The notes beneath the pieces are model-generated. The model ran no database searches. It had not been told where the DNA came from and saw only the letters and a list, made by a program, of their open reading frames with translations. A stretch of 64,000 nt of DNA from Devosia sp. (GTDB lineage Bacteria > Pseudomonadota > Alphaproteobacteria > Rhizobiales > Devosiaceae): positions 1,675,010 through 1,739,009 of the forward strand of contig CP051235.1 in the NCBI GenBank assembly GCA_017794705.1, written 5' to 3'. The position numbers were made by a program, and so were the translations under genes. Numbering within the stretch: position 1 is the first letter of the stretch; every line of letters starts with the position of its first letter. This document shows positions 8,355 to 17,206 of this stretch, one piece after another.

Positions 8355-8499
8355 TCCTGAAATTTGTCACATCTACGCCCGGCAACCTCGGCGAAAAGGT
8401 CCGGCAACCCCCAACGACCGGCGGAACTTGCAGTTTGCGTCCCTCATTCCGCTGGTAAAAATTTACGTAAGTATGCGCTAATCTATTGAAGTGTCGACA

Positions 8500-8513
8500 T
8501 ATCAATATTGATA
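8500..8513. promoter_or_regulatory. 14-bp perfect palindrome upstream of the second ArsR gene
   Basis: TATCAATATTGATA is perfectly self-complementary; outer bases extend the symmetry to 20 bp with one mismatched pair. It lies 146 bp upstream of the second ArsR gene and just after the LuxR-type gene, in an otherwise AT-richer gap (8355-8542) that holds no gene. Function unknown; an operator is the simplest reading. Confidence 0.45.
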
Positions 8514-8542
8514 GGTGGAAGTACGGAACCCGCGCTGCGTGC

Positions 8543-9358
8543 CTAGAGAAGTCCCAGCTTCATGGCGGTCGTGACCAGTTGTTCGCGGGTGCGCGCACCC
8601 AGTTTCTGGCGCGCGGACGCGACATGCATGTGCACGGTCACCGTCTTGATGTTCAGCTGATGGGCAATCTGCTCCGGCCGGTTGCCGTGGCTCAACGCCC
8701 TGACGACCTGCAACTCGCGTCCCGAAAGAATCGCCGATCGGCGCGGGCGCCAGCTGTCATCAATGGCATCGGGCTGGAAAAGTTGCGTTGCCCTCATCCC
8801 GAGTGTCCGGGCTGAAAGAAGGATCAGGGTGCTGTTCTGTTTCAAATAGACCAGCGCCTTTTCGGGCAGCAGTTCGGTGGCAATGGTAATCGCCGCCGAA
8901 TAGCTGGTGCCTTCAAGCCGCACCGGCTGATAAAGCAGGCCAAAATAGCCATGTGCATCCATGATGTCGACCAGACGGCGTCCTGGAACACTGTCCCATT
9001 CACTGGTCACGCCGAGACCGAAACCGACGAGGGCGGGGTCGGTTCGTTTCGAAATACGATCGACGAGAGGATCGAGCGGGCCTATGCCCTCCTCTTCGAC
9101 CTGGTCCAATGGACCGTCCCGCATCGAGGTGCTGAAGCCCACCAGATCGTAGTTGCGGTTGTCAAAAATGGCGCAGTTCGCCGCCCCGGCGCCGATCTGC
9201 TCATAGAAGCCCATAACGAGTTCCACAAGTTTGGGATAGGATTTTACAGTCGCCGCTGCAAGGTTCAGTTCATTGAGCGTCAGCGCCTGTTGTGCGGTCA
9301 GGCCGCTGTTCAGCACATCGCCGAACGGATCGGTTTCGCAGTCCTGTTCGTCCCCCAT
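8543..9358 (-). CDS. LuxR-type transcriptional regulator
   Basis: A 271-residue protein with a C-terminal LuxR/FixJ helix-turn-helix: LSGRELQVVRALSHGNRPEQIAHQL, then VHMHVASARQKLGARTREQLV. The first 190 residues are of mixed alpha/beta character and could be a ligand-binding (autoinducer-binding-like or PAS-like) domain, but I see no clear acyl-homoserine-lactone signature, and no luxI-type synthase is nearby. The ATG at 9358 was used; the frame stays open to a TTG at 9400 (about 14 more residues, with GGCGG upstream), so the start is not settled. It is transcribed away from rpmI. Targets are unknown. Confidence 0.8.
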   Translation of the reverse strand: MGDEQDCETDPFGDVLNSGLTAQQALTLNELNLAAATVKSYPKLVELVMGFYEQIGAGAANCAIFDNRNYDLVGFSTSMRDGPLDQVEEEGIGPLDPLVDRISKRTDPALVGFGLGVTSEWDSVPGRRLVDIMDAHGYFGLLYQPVRLEGTSYSAAITIATELLPEKALVYLKQNSTLILLSARTLGMRATQLFQPDAIDDSWRPRRSAILSGRELQVVRALSHGNRPEQIAHQLNIKTVTVHMHVASARQKLGARTREQLVTTAMKLGLL

Positions 9359-9523
9359 AAAAGCCCGACCCACTCGTGTCACTTCAAGTAATTCATACAA
9401 CAGCCGCCAATTTCGAGACTGCCATAGGCTTGGTACATTTCAAAACGGTTTGGCGGAAACTGGAGTGCGGCATGTTGATCCTAGACCGCAAGAGCCGCGT
9501 CAATCGGGCCCGAACCAGCCCCC

Positions 9524-9552
9524 TTGCCATCCCGCGCTTCTGCCCCTATAAA
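9524..9552 (+). promoter_or_regulatory. Promoter of rpmI-rplT
   Basis: TTGCCA at 9524-9529, a 17-base spacer and TATAAA at 9547-9552, giving a leader of about 98 bases before rpmI. The leader could bind L20 for autoregulation as in other bacteria, but I did not identify a pseudoknot. The rest of the gap 9359-9655 shows nothing else. Confidence 0.7.
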
Positions 9553-9655
9553 CCGCCACTTCAAACGGGTCTTCCGGCGAAAATGGCATGCCGAGTTGGC
9601 CCTTGATCAAAGCTCCAATCCTTCGCTTTTGCGGGGGAATCCAAAGGAAAGCGAA

Positions 9656-9856
9656 ATGCCAAAACTGAAGACCAAGTCGGGCGCCAAGAAGCGCTTCAAA
9701 GTCACGGGCACGGGCAAGGTTGTCGCCGGCGTCGCCGGCAAGCGCCACCGCCTCATCTCCCACACCTCCAAGTACATCCGTCAGAACCGGGGCACCAAGG
9801 TGCTTTCCGATGCCGATGCGCGCATCGTGAAGTCCTACATGCCGTACAACCGCTGA
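9656..9856 (+). CDS. rpmI: 50S ribosomal protein L35
   Basis: A 66-residue basic protein beginning [15 protein letters not shown] with the L35 signature [11 protein letters not shown] and ending KSYMPYNR. It is a small component of the large ribosomal subunit. The ATG at 9656 has AAAGGAAAG upstream; the open frame continues to 9524, but that is promoter and leader. It is followed 23 bp later by rplT, the usual pair. Unlike in many bacteria, it is not directly behind infC. Confidence 0.97.
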   Translation: MPKLKTKSGAKKRFKVTGTGKVVAGVAGKRHRLISHTSKYIRQNRGTKVLSDADARIVKSYMPYNR

Positions 9857-9879
9857 CGCTGAGCTGAAGGAGCACAGAA

Positions 9880-10281
9880 ATGTCCCGTGTAAAAAGAGGC
9901 GTCACCGCCCACGCCCGCCACAAGAAGATCATTGATCAGGCCAAGGGCTATTATGGCCGCCGCAAGAATGTCTTCCGCGCCGCCGTTCAGGCCGTGGAAA
10001 AAGCCGGCCAGTATGCCTATCGCGACCGCAAGACCCGCAAACGCAATTTCCGCGCCCTGTGGATCCAGCGCATCAACGCTGCCGTGCGCGAGCATGGCCT
10101 GACCTACGGCCGATTTATCGACGGCCTCAGCAAGGCTGAGGTTGCGGTGGATCGCAAGGTGCTGGCCGATCTGGCCGTCCGCGAGCCAGAGGCATTCGCT
10201 GCCCTGGTGGCCCAGGCCAAGCAGGCCCTCGGCTATCTCGGCGAAGTGGAAGCCACCACCCACGCCCGCGTGAACGCTTAA
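9880..10281 (+). CDS. rplT: 50S ribosomal protein L20
   Basis: A 133-residue protein (longer than the E. coli form by about 15 residues, normal for alphaproteobacteria) with the L20 signatures [29 protein letters not shown] and [21 protein letters not shown]. It binds 23S rRNA early in 50S assembly and in several bacteria represses its own operon. AGGAG lies ahead of the ATG. It is separated from pheS by a strong terminator-like hairpin. Confidence 0.97.
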   Translation: MSRVKRGVTAHARHKKIIDQAKGYYGRRKNVFRAAVQAVEKAGQYAYRDRKTRKRNFRALWIQRINAAVREHGLTYGRFIDGLSKAEVAVDRKVLADLAVREPEAFAALVAQAKQALGYLGEVEATTHARVNA

Positions 10282-10325
10282 CTCCAGAAGCGTTCCAACT
10301 CAGCCAAACTGAGGCCCGAACAGAT

Positions 10326-10370
10326 GCCTTGCGCCGACCCGAAATTGACGGGATTGGCGCAGGGCTTTTT
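10326..10370 (+). terminator. Attenuator or terminator between rplT and pheS
   Basis: Long imperfect hairpin: GCC-TTGCGCC-GACCCG pairs with CGGGATTGGCGCA-GGGC around AAATTGA, followed by five T. It would end rpmI-rplT transcription or attenuate read-through into pheS. I see no phenylalanine-rich leader peptide. Confidence 0.75.
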
Positions 10371-10381
10371 GCGTTTATAAC
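10354..10381 (+). promoter_or_regulatory. Possible pheS promoter overlapping the terminator
   Basis: TTGGCG at 10354-10359, 16 bases, TATAAC at 10376-10381, ending about 30 bases before the pheS ATG. The -35 lies in the descending arm of the hairpin. This is a motif match only. Confidence 0.4.
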
Positions 10382-10410
10382 CACTTCCATCGAAACCGCC
10401 GGACCGGACC

Positions 10411-11541
10411 ATGTCAGACCTGAACCAGATCGAAAATTTGCGCGAAACCATCAGCGCTGAAATCGAGACCGCCGCCGACCTGCAGGCGCTCGACGCGGTG
10501 CGGGTCTCCGCGCTGGGCAAGAAGGGTTCGGTATCCGCGCTTCTGGCCACGCTCGGCAAGATGAGCCCCGAAGAACGCCAGGTCGCCGGCCCCGCCATCA
10601 ACGGGCTGAAGAACGATCTCGCCGCTGCCATCGATGCACGCATGGCGGATCTCAAGACCGCCGAACTCAACGCCCGGCTGGCCGCCGAGCGGGTTGACGT
10701 CACCCTGCCGGTGCGTCCCGGTCCGTTGGCCGAGGGTCGCGTGCATCCGGTCTCGCAGGTGCTGGACGAGATCACCGCCATTTTCTCCGACATGGGTTTT
10801 GCGATTGCCGAAGGACCCGACATCGAGACGGACTATTACAATTTCACCGCGCTCAATTTCCCCGAGGGCCATCCGGCCCGCGAGATGCACGACACTTTCT
10901 TTTTCGAACCGGACGAGAACGGCGAGCGCAAGCTTTTGCGCACGCACACGTCGCCGGTGCAGATCCGCACGATGAAGCAGACCAACGAGCCGCCCGCTGC
11001 ACCGTGGATGACCCCGGCCCAGGAGCCGCCGATCCGCATCATTGCGCCGGGCCGTACCTATCGCTGCGACAGCGACCAGACCCATACGCCCATGTTCCAT
11101 CAGGTCGAGGGGCTGGTGATCGACAAGACCTCGCACATCGGCCAGTTGCGCTGGGTGCTCGAGGAATTCCTCAAGGCCTTCTTTGAGGTCGACAACGTCA
11201 AAACCCGGTTCCGCCCGCACTTCTTCCCCTTCACCGAACCCTCGATGGAGGTGGACGTGCAGTGCGACCGCTCGGGCAACGAGGTCAAGATCGGCGAAGG
11301 CAGTGACTGGCTGGAAATCCTCGGCTGCGGCATGGTGCATCCCAATGTCATTCGCATGGCCGGGCTCGATCCGGACGAATACCAGGGCTTCGCCTGGGGC
11401 ATGGGCATCGACCGGCTCGCCATGCTGAAATACGGCATGCCGGACCTCCGCGCCTTCTTTGACGCCGACAAGCGCTGGCTCGATCACTATGGCTTCCGCC
11501 CGCTTGATCTGCCGACCCTTTTCGGGGGGCTCAGCGCCTGA
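10411..11541 (+). CDS. pheS: Phenylalanyl-tRNA synthetase alpha subunit
   Basis: A 376-residue alpha chain of the (alpha-beta)2 class II synthetase that charges tRNA-Phe. It starts with an N-terminal coiled coil (residues about 5-90), then class II motif 1 ([19 protein letters not shown]), the motif 2 loop ([22 protein letters not shown]) with the [16 protein letters not shown] segment, and motif 3 ([16 protein letters not shown]). It is complete and of normal length. It begins 129 bp after rplT. Three small genes, not pheT, follow it with almost no spacing, so the alpha and beta genes are separated by 1.4 kb yet apparently co-transcribed. Confidence 0.97.
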   Translation: MSDLNQIENLRETISAEIETAADLQALDAVRVSALGKKGSVSALLATLGKMSPEERQVAGPAINGLKNDLAAAIDARMADLKTAELNARLAAERVDVTLPVRPGPLAEGRVHPVSQVLDEITAIFSDMGFAIAEGPDIETDYYNFTALNFPEGHPAREMHDTFFFEPDENGERKLLRTHTSPVQIRTMKQTNEPPAAPWMTPAQEPPIRIIAPGRTYRCDSDQTHTPMFHQVEGLVIDKTSHIGQLRWVLEEFLKAFFEVDNVKTRFRPHFFPFTEPSMEVDVQCDRSGNEVKIGEGSDWLEILGCGMVHPNVIRMAGLDPDEYQGFAWGMGIDRLAMLKYGMPDLRAFFDADKRWLDHYGFRPLDLPTLFGGLSA

Positions 11542-11543
11542 CC

Positions 11544-11978
11544 ATGTCTCTGCGTGCCGCACCCATCGCAGCGCTTTTGGCTTGCACTGTCTCATCGGGG
11601 ACGGCTGCGGAACTCTATTGTCGCCAGACAGGCCACGTGAACTGGGCTGACGGCACGCCCATCGCCTTTGCCAATGCCGAGGGCGACTGGGGCGGCAGCG
11701 AAATCTGGCTCAATACCAGCACCGGCGATTGGCGGCAGCGGTTCATCGGCAGCCGCGCGCTTTATACTGACGGCGGTACTTTTGAGGTCCTCAATGACGG
11801 ATCCGGCTATCGCGCCGACTGGGTTGGAATCACTCCGGAACTGGCCGAGATGATGCGGATCAATCTGCGCCAGGAGCCGTCCCCCTATGTCCGTGTGCTT
11901 CGCGGACAAGCCATAGAGACCGGGCTGTGCATAGATCCAGGTCAGGACACCTACATCGACGGGGAACTTGTGCAGTGA
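11544..11978 (+). CDS. Small secreted protein of unknown function
   Basis: A 144-residue protein whose first 22 residues form a Sec-type signal peptide (MSLRAAPIAALLACTVSSGTAA, cleavage expected after TAA). The mature part is rich in W, G and N (NWADGTPIAFANAEGDWGG) and has two cysteines that could pair (ELYCRQT and ETGLCIDPG). No family was recognised. It starts two bases after the pheS stop, and its stop overlaps the GTG of the next gene, so it is part of the pheS-pheT transcript. A link to aminoacylation is not evident. Confidence 0.65.
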   Translation: MSLRAAPIAALLACTVSSGTAAELYCRQTGHVNWADGTPIAFANAEGDWGGSEIWLNTSTGDWRQRFIGSRALYTDGGTFEVLNDGSGYRADWVGITPELAEMMRINLRQEPSPYVRVLRGQAIETGLCIDPGQDTYIDGELVQ

Positions 11979-12607
11979 CCCACTCCTCCGCCGAACCCGT
12001 GACCTTCATCGTTACAGATATAGAAACCGACGGCCATTCGCCGCTGCGCAATTCCATGCTCAGCTTTGCCTCGGTGGCCGTGACTTATGACGGCACGGTG
12101 CACGGCGAATTCGAGAGCGTGCTGGCCCGCCGGCCGGATCGGCAACCCGATCCACGCACCATGGAATGGTGGCAGGGCTTCCCCGAAGCCTACGCGGCCG
12201 CCACTCAAAACCCGCAGGACCCGCGGGCCGAGATGCTGCGTTATGCGGACTGGCTCGAAGCGATCGCCAGCAACAAGGTCTTCTGCGCCGCGCCGATCAT
12301 GTTCGACGGGCCGTGGATGGATCATTATCTTGATACGTTCGCCGAAACGCGTGCCGTCGGTGGCCCCTACGCGGGACGGCAATTGTTCCGCGGCGGCGGC
12401 GTCTGCCTTTACACCATGGCCGGCACGATGCGCGGACAGGACTATTTGAACTGGGGCATGCAGCGCGCGCCAAAAGAGTGGTACGGGCATATCCCGCACA
12501 CCCACAAGGCCATCGATGATGCGCGTGGTTTTGCCAACGTGCTTGTCAAACTGTTTGAAATGAACGCCGCCCTGCCGGCCATTGAGAACGAAATGGGGGC
12601 TTATTGA
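11975..12607 (+). CDS. DEDDh-type 3'-5' exonuclease
   Basis: A 210-residue protein of the RNase T/DnaQ-like exonuclease superfamily. Exo I is visible as FIVTDIETDG (acidic pair in DIE), a possible Exo II aspartate lies in APIMFDGPWMDH, and Exo III is HKAIDDARGFAN, giving the DEDDh set of metal ligands. The substrate could be RNA or DNA. The start is a GTG at 11975 whose last bases form the stop of the preceding gene (GTGA overlap); the same frame is open to 11927 but lies inside the previous gene. The next gene overlaps by one base (TGATG). The position inside pheS-pheT suggests an RNA-related role, but that is inference. Confidence 0.82.
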   Translation: MTHSSAEPVTFIVTDIETDGHSPLRNSMLSFASVAVTYDGTVHGEFESVLARRPDRQPDPRTMEWWQGFPEAYAAATQNPQDPRAEMLRYADWLEAIASNKVFCAAPIMFDGPWMDHYLDTFAETRAVGGPYAGRQLFRGGGVCLYTMAGTMRGQDYLNWGMQRAPKEWYGHIPHTHKAIDDARGFANVLVKLFEMNAALPAIENEMGAY

Positions 12608-12990
12608 TGCGCCTGTTCGACAAAGGCACGCCGGACGCCCACGCCGCCGATCGCGGCCATTATTCCTGCTTCACAGAGCAGGTGACCCATTGGCACGGCG
12701 AGGAACTTGGCCAGACAGAAACGCTCAAGCCGGGCGAATACGAGTTGCGTCTCGATACCGAGACCGGCCACTGCCACATCATGGAATTCGGCGAGACCGT
12801 TTCACTCGACAGCACATTCGAGTTCGACTTTCGCCCCAATGGCCGGCCCGAGCTTGTGGCCCGCCGTACAGACAATGCTTTCACCCTGCGCATCCGGCTT
12901 GAAGGCGAGCCGATGCGTTTTGCCGGTGTCGGACCCAAATCGGTCCTGACCGGTATCTGCCATTTTGAACCCCGGACGAATACGAAATGA
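12607..12990 (+). CDS. Small protein of unknown function between the exonuclease and pheT genes
   Basis: A 127-residue soluble protein with no signal peptide, rich in beta-type sequence (YELRLDTETGHCHIMEFGE, FEFDFRPNGRPELVARR). I do not recognise a family. It begins on the TGATG overlap with the exonuclease stop, and its own stop overlaps the pheT start by four bases (ATGA), so translation is tightly coupled on both sides. Such placement implies stable co-expression with the synthetase, although no functional tie can be read from the sequence. Confidence 0.7.
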   Translation: MRLFDKGTPDAHAADRGHYSCFTEQVTHWHGEELGQTETLKPGEYELRLDTETGHCHIMEFGETVSLDSTFEFDFRPNGRPELVARRTDNAFTLRIRLEGEPMRFAGVGPKSVLTGICHFEPRTNTK

Positions 12991-15410
12991 AATTCACCCT
13001 CGACTGGCTCAAAGACCATCTCACCACCGATGCGACGGTGGACCAGATCGTTGAAACCCTGACCATGACCGGCACCGAGGTTGAAGGTGTCGAGGATCAG
13101 GGCAAGGCGCTTTCCGCCTTCACCATCGCCCATGTGATTTCCGCGGAAAAGCACCCCAATGCCGACAAGCTGAAAGTCTGTCTGGTGGACACGGGCGCGG
13201 GTGATCCGGTCAAGGTCGTGTGCGGTGCGCCAAATGCCCGCACAGGCATAAAGGGCGTCTTCGCGGCGCCGGGCACCTATATTCCGGGCACCGATTTCAC
13301 TCTTTCGAAGGGCGTGATTCGCGGCGAAGAATCGAACGGCATGCTGTGTTCGGAACGCGAACTGATGCTTTCCGACAATCACGACGGCATCATCGAATTG
13401 CCGGATGATGCGCCGGTCGGGGCGCCTTATGCACCCTATGCAAATTTGAATGGGGTTGTGCTCGAAATCGAGATTACCCCCAACAGGGGTGACTGTACCG
13501 CCATCCATGGAATCGCCCGCGAACTGCATGCCGCGGGCCTGGGCGAGTTGAAGGATGGGTCGGTGGCCGCGGTCAAGTCGACTGCCGGCCCGACGCCCAT
13601 TCCGATCGAGTTACGCTTTGGCGAAGGCGAACCGGAAGCCTGCCGCATGTTTGCTGGCCGGCTGATCAGGAACGTCAAAAATGGCCCTTCGCCGGAGTGG
13701 CTGCAGCAGCGTCTGCGCGCCGTTGGTCTCAGGCCCATCAACGCCCTGGCCGATATCACCAATTTCATTTCGCTTGACCGCGGCCGCCCGCTGCACGTTT
13801 ACGACGCCGACAAGCTGAAGGGCACGCTGCACGCCCGCATGGGCCGCCAGGGCGAAGAGTTCAACGGGCTCGACGACAAGCATCACGAGGTCGACGAAAA
13901 CATGTGCGTCATCGCCGACGACAATGGCGTGCTCGGGCTCGGCGGTATCCTTGGCGGCGAGGAGAGCTCGTGTACAGATGAAACCACCAATGTTCTCGTT
14001 GAATGCGCCTGGTTCGACCCGTTGGTGATCGCCGCCACCGGCCGCAAGACCGGCATCGTCTCCGATGCCCGTTACCGGTTCGAGCGCACCGTCGATCCCG
14101 AGTTTGTCAAGCCGGGGCTGGAACTGGCCACCAAAATGGTCCTCGACCTGTGTGGCGGCGAGCCTTGCGAACCCACCTACGCCGGTGAAGTCTCCGCCCC
14201 CGAAACCATCATCGACTTTCCGCTCTCGGAAACCAAACGGTTGACAGGGCTGGATGTGCCGCTCGGGGAAACCAAGGCCGTGCTGTCGCGGCTTGGCTTC
14301 TGGGTCGCCGGGACCGGCGACACGGTCAAGGTTTCCGCGCCGTCCTGGCGGCCTGACGTCACGATCAAGGCGGATCTGGTCGAAGAAGTGATGCGTATCG
14401 TTGGCGTCAACCGGGTGCCGGTCGAGCCGCTGCCGCGCCTCACCGGCGTCGCCGAAAAGATGCTGACCCCGATCCAGAACCGCCGCCGCATTGCCCGCCG
14501 CGCCCTCAGCGCGCGCGGTTTTGACGAGGCGGTAACCTGGTCATTCGTGTCCAGTGATCTGGCCGAAAAATTCGGCGGCGGCGACAAGCGGTTGCGCCTC
14601 GCCAACCCGATCTCTACGGACCTTACCGACATGCGGCCCTCGCTGCTGCCAGGCCTCTTGTCCGCCGTCCAGCGCAACCAGAACCGCGCCTTCGCCGATC
14701 TCGCCCTGTTCGAAGTCGGCCAGGTGTTCCTGTCTGATGAGCCTGAAGGCCAGCGCACCCATGCTGCCGCCATCCGCACCGGCACCGCCGGGTTTGGCGG
14801 CACCGGGCGTCACTGGTCCGGCAAGGCCGACAAGGTCGACGTGTTTGACGTCAAGGCGGATCTTGCCGCCCTGCTCGACGCCCTTGGCTCGCCGATCGAC
14901 AATGTGCAGCTGGTCGCTGAACCCGCGGAGTGGGCGCATCCGGGCCGCGCCGGCCGCATACAGCTCGGTCCGCAGCGGATCATCGGCTGGTTCGGCGAAC
15001 TGCATCCAGCGATCGTTGCCGAGCTTGATCTCGATGGTCCGGTGGTGGCGCTGGTGCTCGATCTCGATGCCCTGCCCGAGCCGAAGCAAAAACCCACCCG
15101 CGCGAAGCCGGCGCTGGCCCTTTCCGACCTCATGCAGGTCAGCCGTGACTTCGCTTTCATCGTCGACCGCGACGTGGAAGCGGCGAAAATCCTCAAGGCC
15201 GCCAAGTCCGCGCACAAGTCGCTGATCACCGGCGTCGACATTTTCGATCTTTACGAAGGTGCCAATGTTGGCGAGGGCAAGAAATCCGTCGCCATTGAGG
15301 TTACCCTGCAGCCGCGCGACAAGACGCTGACCGAAGAGGATATCGAACAGGTCTCCTCCGCCATCGTCACCGCCGTCAGCAAGGCGACCGGCGGCGAGTT
15401 GCGCCGTTAA
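12987..15410 (+). CDS. pheT: Phenylalanyl-tRNA synthetase beta subunit
   Basis: An 807-residue beta chain. N-terminal B1 (MKFTLDWLKDHL), a tRNA-binding OB domain (KHPNADKLKVCLVDTG), the B3/B4 editing region with EITPNRGDC, the B5 DNA-binding-like fold, the inactive catalytic-like core (DLVEEVMRIVGVNRVP) and the C-terminal anticodon-binding ferredoxin fold (SRDFAFIVDRDV) all appear in order. It forms the heterotetramer with PheS and edits mischarged Tyr-tRNA. The start overlaps the preceding stop. The next gene, a glycosyltransferase, begins one base after the stop. Confidence 0.97.
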   Translation: MKFTLDWLKDHLTTDATVDQIVETLTMTGTEVEGVEDQGKALSAFTIAHVISAEKHPNADKLKVCLVDTGAGDPVKVVCGAPNARTGIKGVFAAPGTYIPGTDFTLSKGVIRGEESNGMLCSERELMLSDNHDGIIELPDDAPVGAPYAPYANLNGVVLEIEITPNRGDCTAIHGIARELHAAGLGELKDGSVAAVKSTAGPTPIPIELRFGEGEPEACRMFAGRLIRNVKNGPSPEWLQQRLRAVGLRPINALADITNFISLDRGRPLHVYDADKLKGTLHARMGRQGEEFNGLDDKHHEVDENMCVIADDNGVLGLGGILGGEESSCTDETTNVLVECAWFDPLVIAATGRKTGIVSDARYRFERTVDPEFVKPGLELATKMVLDLCGGEPCEPTYAGEVSAPETIIDFPLSETKRLTGLDVPLGETKAVLSRLGFWVAGTGDTVKVSAPSWRPDVTIKADLVEEVMRIVGVNRVPVEPLPRLTGVAEKMLTPIQNRRRIARRALSARGFDEAVTWSFVSSDLAEKFGGGDKRLRLANPISTDLTDMRPSLLPGLLSAVQRNQNRAFADLALFEVGQVFLSDEPEGQRTHAAAIRTGTAGFGGTGRHWSGKADKVDVFDVKADLAALLDALGSPIDNVQLVAEPAEWAHPGRAGRIQLGPQRIIGWFGELHPAIVAELDLDGPVVALVLDLDALPEPKQKPTRAKPALALSDLMQVSRDFAFIVDRDVEAAKILKAAKSAHKSLITGVDIFDLYEGANVGEGKKSVAIEVTLQPRDKTLTEEDIEQVSSAIVTAVSKATGGELRR

Positions 15411-15411
15411 G

Positions 15412-16320
15412 ATGATCGATCCCGGGACCCCGGCGGACATGGCTTTCAGCCGGGCCGGGTTCTCGGCTTATTTCCGGTCCGTCCACTGGCGTCTGTTCAA
15501 GGGGCTGTTCACGCCGGGTTTCAAGCGTCCTGACTACAAGGACGCGGCCACCATCACCGGCTTGCTCGGCGAACTGGAAAAGGTTCTCTCGCGTCCTGCC
15601 CCTGCCGATACGGCGATCCCCCGCCAGATCTTCATGCTCTGGCAGCAGGGCTGGGACAAGGCCCCGCCGCTGGTCCGCGCCTGTGCCGAAAGTTGGCGAC
15701 GGCAGAATCCGGACTGGCAGCTGCATCTGCTGGACAACGAGGGTATCGCGGAGTTCTTGCCGGCCCTTCCCAACATTCCAGAACGCGCCGCCCGCACGAC
15801 GCAGTCCAACATCGTTCGGCTTGCCTTGCTGCAGCGTCATGGCGGCGTCTGGGCCGATGCGACACTGTTCTGCGCTCGCCCGCTTGATGACTGGCTGCCG
15901 CAGGTCGCCGGACCCAACCTGTTCCTTTTTTCCTATCCCCGGCCCTACCGGTTGGCGGAAATCTGGTTCATGGCGGCCGCGCCCCAGAACGGCCTGCTGA
16001 CCGCCTGGCAACAGATGGTTGCGGCCTATTGGCGTCACTTTTCACGCCCGCATCACTACTACTGGATGGAGTTCCTGCTCGGCTATCTCGTTGATACCGA
16101 TCCGGAAGCCGCTGCGGTCTGGCAGAAGGTGGTCAAACTCGGCCCGCATGCGTCCGAAATCGTGGCGGCCAACCGATTCAATCAACAGACGCAGCGCGAA
16201 GTGTTCGACCTGATTGACCGAAATAGCGTCCCGGTCCATAAGCTCAGCCACAAATGGCGCTTCGATGGTGACCTGTCAGGCACGCCGGTCGGGAAATTGA
16301 CCGGATTGCGTAGGTTATGA
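15412..16320 (+). CDS. Capsular-type glycosyltransferase, copy 1
   Basis: A 302-residue protein of the capsular polysaccharide synthesis / GT32-like family. Landmarks are the N-terminal IPRQIFMLWQQGWDKAPPL, which opens the nucleotide-sugar fold, the RLALLQRHGGVWADAT block holding the metal-binding Asp pair, and a C-terminal VPVHKLSHKW. It is cytosolic with a possible peripheral membrane surface. Its start is one base after pheT. It is followed by a sulfotransferase, and the same two-gene order recurs at once as a diverged second copy (17207-18960). The sugar and acceptor cannot be inferred. Confidence 0.85.
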   Translation: MIDPGTPADMAFSRAGFSAYFRSVHWRLFKGLFTPGFKRPDYKDAATITGLLGELEKVLSRPAPADTAIPRQIFMLWQQGWDKAPPLVRACAESWRRQNPDWQLHLLDNEGIAEFLPALPNIPERAARTTQSNIVRLALLQRHGGVWADATLFCARPLDDWLPQVAGPNLFLFSYPRPYRLAEIWFMAAAPQNGLLTAWQQMVAAYWRHFSRPHHYYWMEFLLGYLVDTDPEAAAVWQKVVKLGPHASEIVAANRFNQQTQREVFDLIDRNSVPVHKLSHKWRFDGDLSGTPVGKLTGLRRL

Positions 16321-16393
16321 CCCTTTCGCCGGTTCCCTGCCGCTGGCTGATACGGCAGGATCACCGTCAGCCTCAATCACGGGAAAACTAGAT

Positions 16394-17191
16394 ATGCTGC
16401 CCAAGGTCAAACTGGAGTCGGATGCGAACACACTCCGCGTTCGCGCACTGGCTCTGGTGTCAGCGCGTCACCGCAATATCCTGGCGATGCGCGATATTGA
16501 TGAACGCATCCGCATCGCGCTCGGCCATGCCGTGGTTACCGAAGACCGCAAGCTGCTTTTCGTGCGCAATTCCAAGGTCGGCAGTTCCAGCGTCATCCGG
16601 GTGGTCTACAAGCACGCGATGGGTGACATCGGCCCCAGCATGGTCGACAGGGATTGCCCTGAGGTGCTGCACGGGTTTCGCGACTGGCGGCCATGTTATG
16701 AGGCGATCATGTCTCATGAACCGGTGATCTTCTCGCAGGTCCGCCATCCGGTTGACCGGCTGATGTCCGGGTTCAGGAACTTCTTTGTCGCCAAGTCGCA
16801 TGATTGGCGGTGGCGGCATATGGGACACATGATGCGGCTCGGCTACTCCTCGCGGAACTCCGTTGAGAAGAACCTCGACATTTTCCTCGACTATGTCGAA
16901 CTGTCCTTTGCCACCAACGAACGCTATGCGGACCGGCACTGGCGCAAGCAGATCCACAATATCGGCTATGGCGCGATTGATTTCGACGTCATCGGCAAGA
17001 CCGAGAACCTGACGGCGTCAATCAAGGAAGTGCTTGAGCGTGCGAACATACCAGACGACGGTTTGACCGACATCTTGAACGAACGTCACAACAACACCGA
17101 CTCGGTCAGGGACAGGCACGAGCCCACCGCCCAGCAGCGGCGGCGCATCGAAGAACTCTACGCAGACGATTTCGAAGCCTTCAGCTACTGA
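16394..17191 (+). CDS. Carbohydrate sulfotransferase (Sulfotransfer_2 type), copy 1
   Basis: A 265-residue PAPS-dependent sulfotransferase. The 5'-phosphosulfate loop is FVRNSKVGSSSVIRV (residues about 57-70), and the 3'-phosphate motif is VRHPVDRLMSGFRNFF (about 117-131). No transmembrane anchor is present, as usual for bacterial members. It would add sulfate to a sugar made or transferred by the neighbouring glycosyltransferase. It starts at ATG 16394 after a 73-bp gap, the longest within the run. It resembles the second sulfotransferase (18154-18960) throughout, including the shared ending EELYADDFEAF. Confidence 0.87.
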   Translation: MLPKVKLESDANTLRVRALALVSARHRNILAMRDIDERIRIALGHAVVTEDRKLLFVRNSKVGSSSVIRVVYKHAMGDIGPSMVDRDCPEVLHGFRDWRPCYEAIMSHEPVIFSQVRHPVDRLMSGFRNFFVAKSHDWRWRHMGHMMRLGYSSRNSVEKNLDIFLDYVELSFATNERYADRHWRKQIHNIGYGAIDFDVIGKTENLTASIKEVLERANIPDDGLTDILNERHNNTDSVRDRHEPTAQQRRRIEELYADDFEAFSY

Positions 17192-17206
17192 GGGAGCGGT
17201 GGAGCC

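Noticed and set aside
10414-11595. 393-codon antisense frame across pheS
   Set aside because: Opposite a complete PheS; no domain visible.
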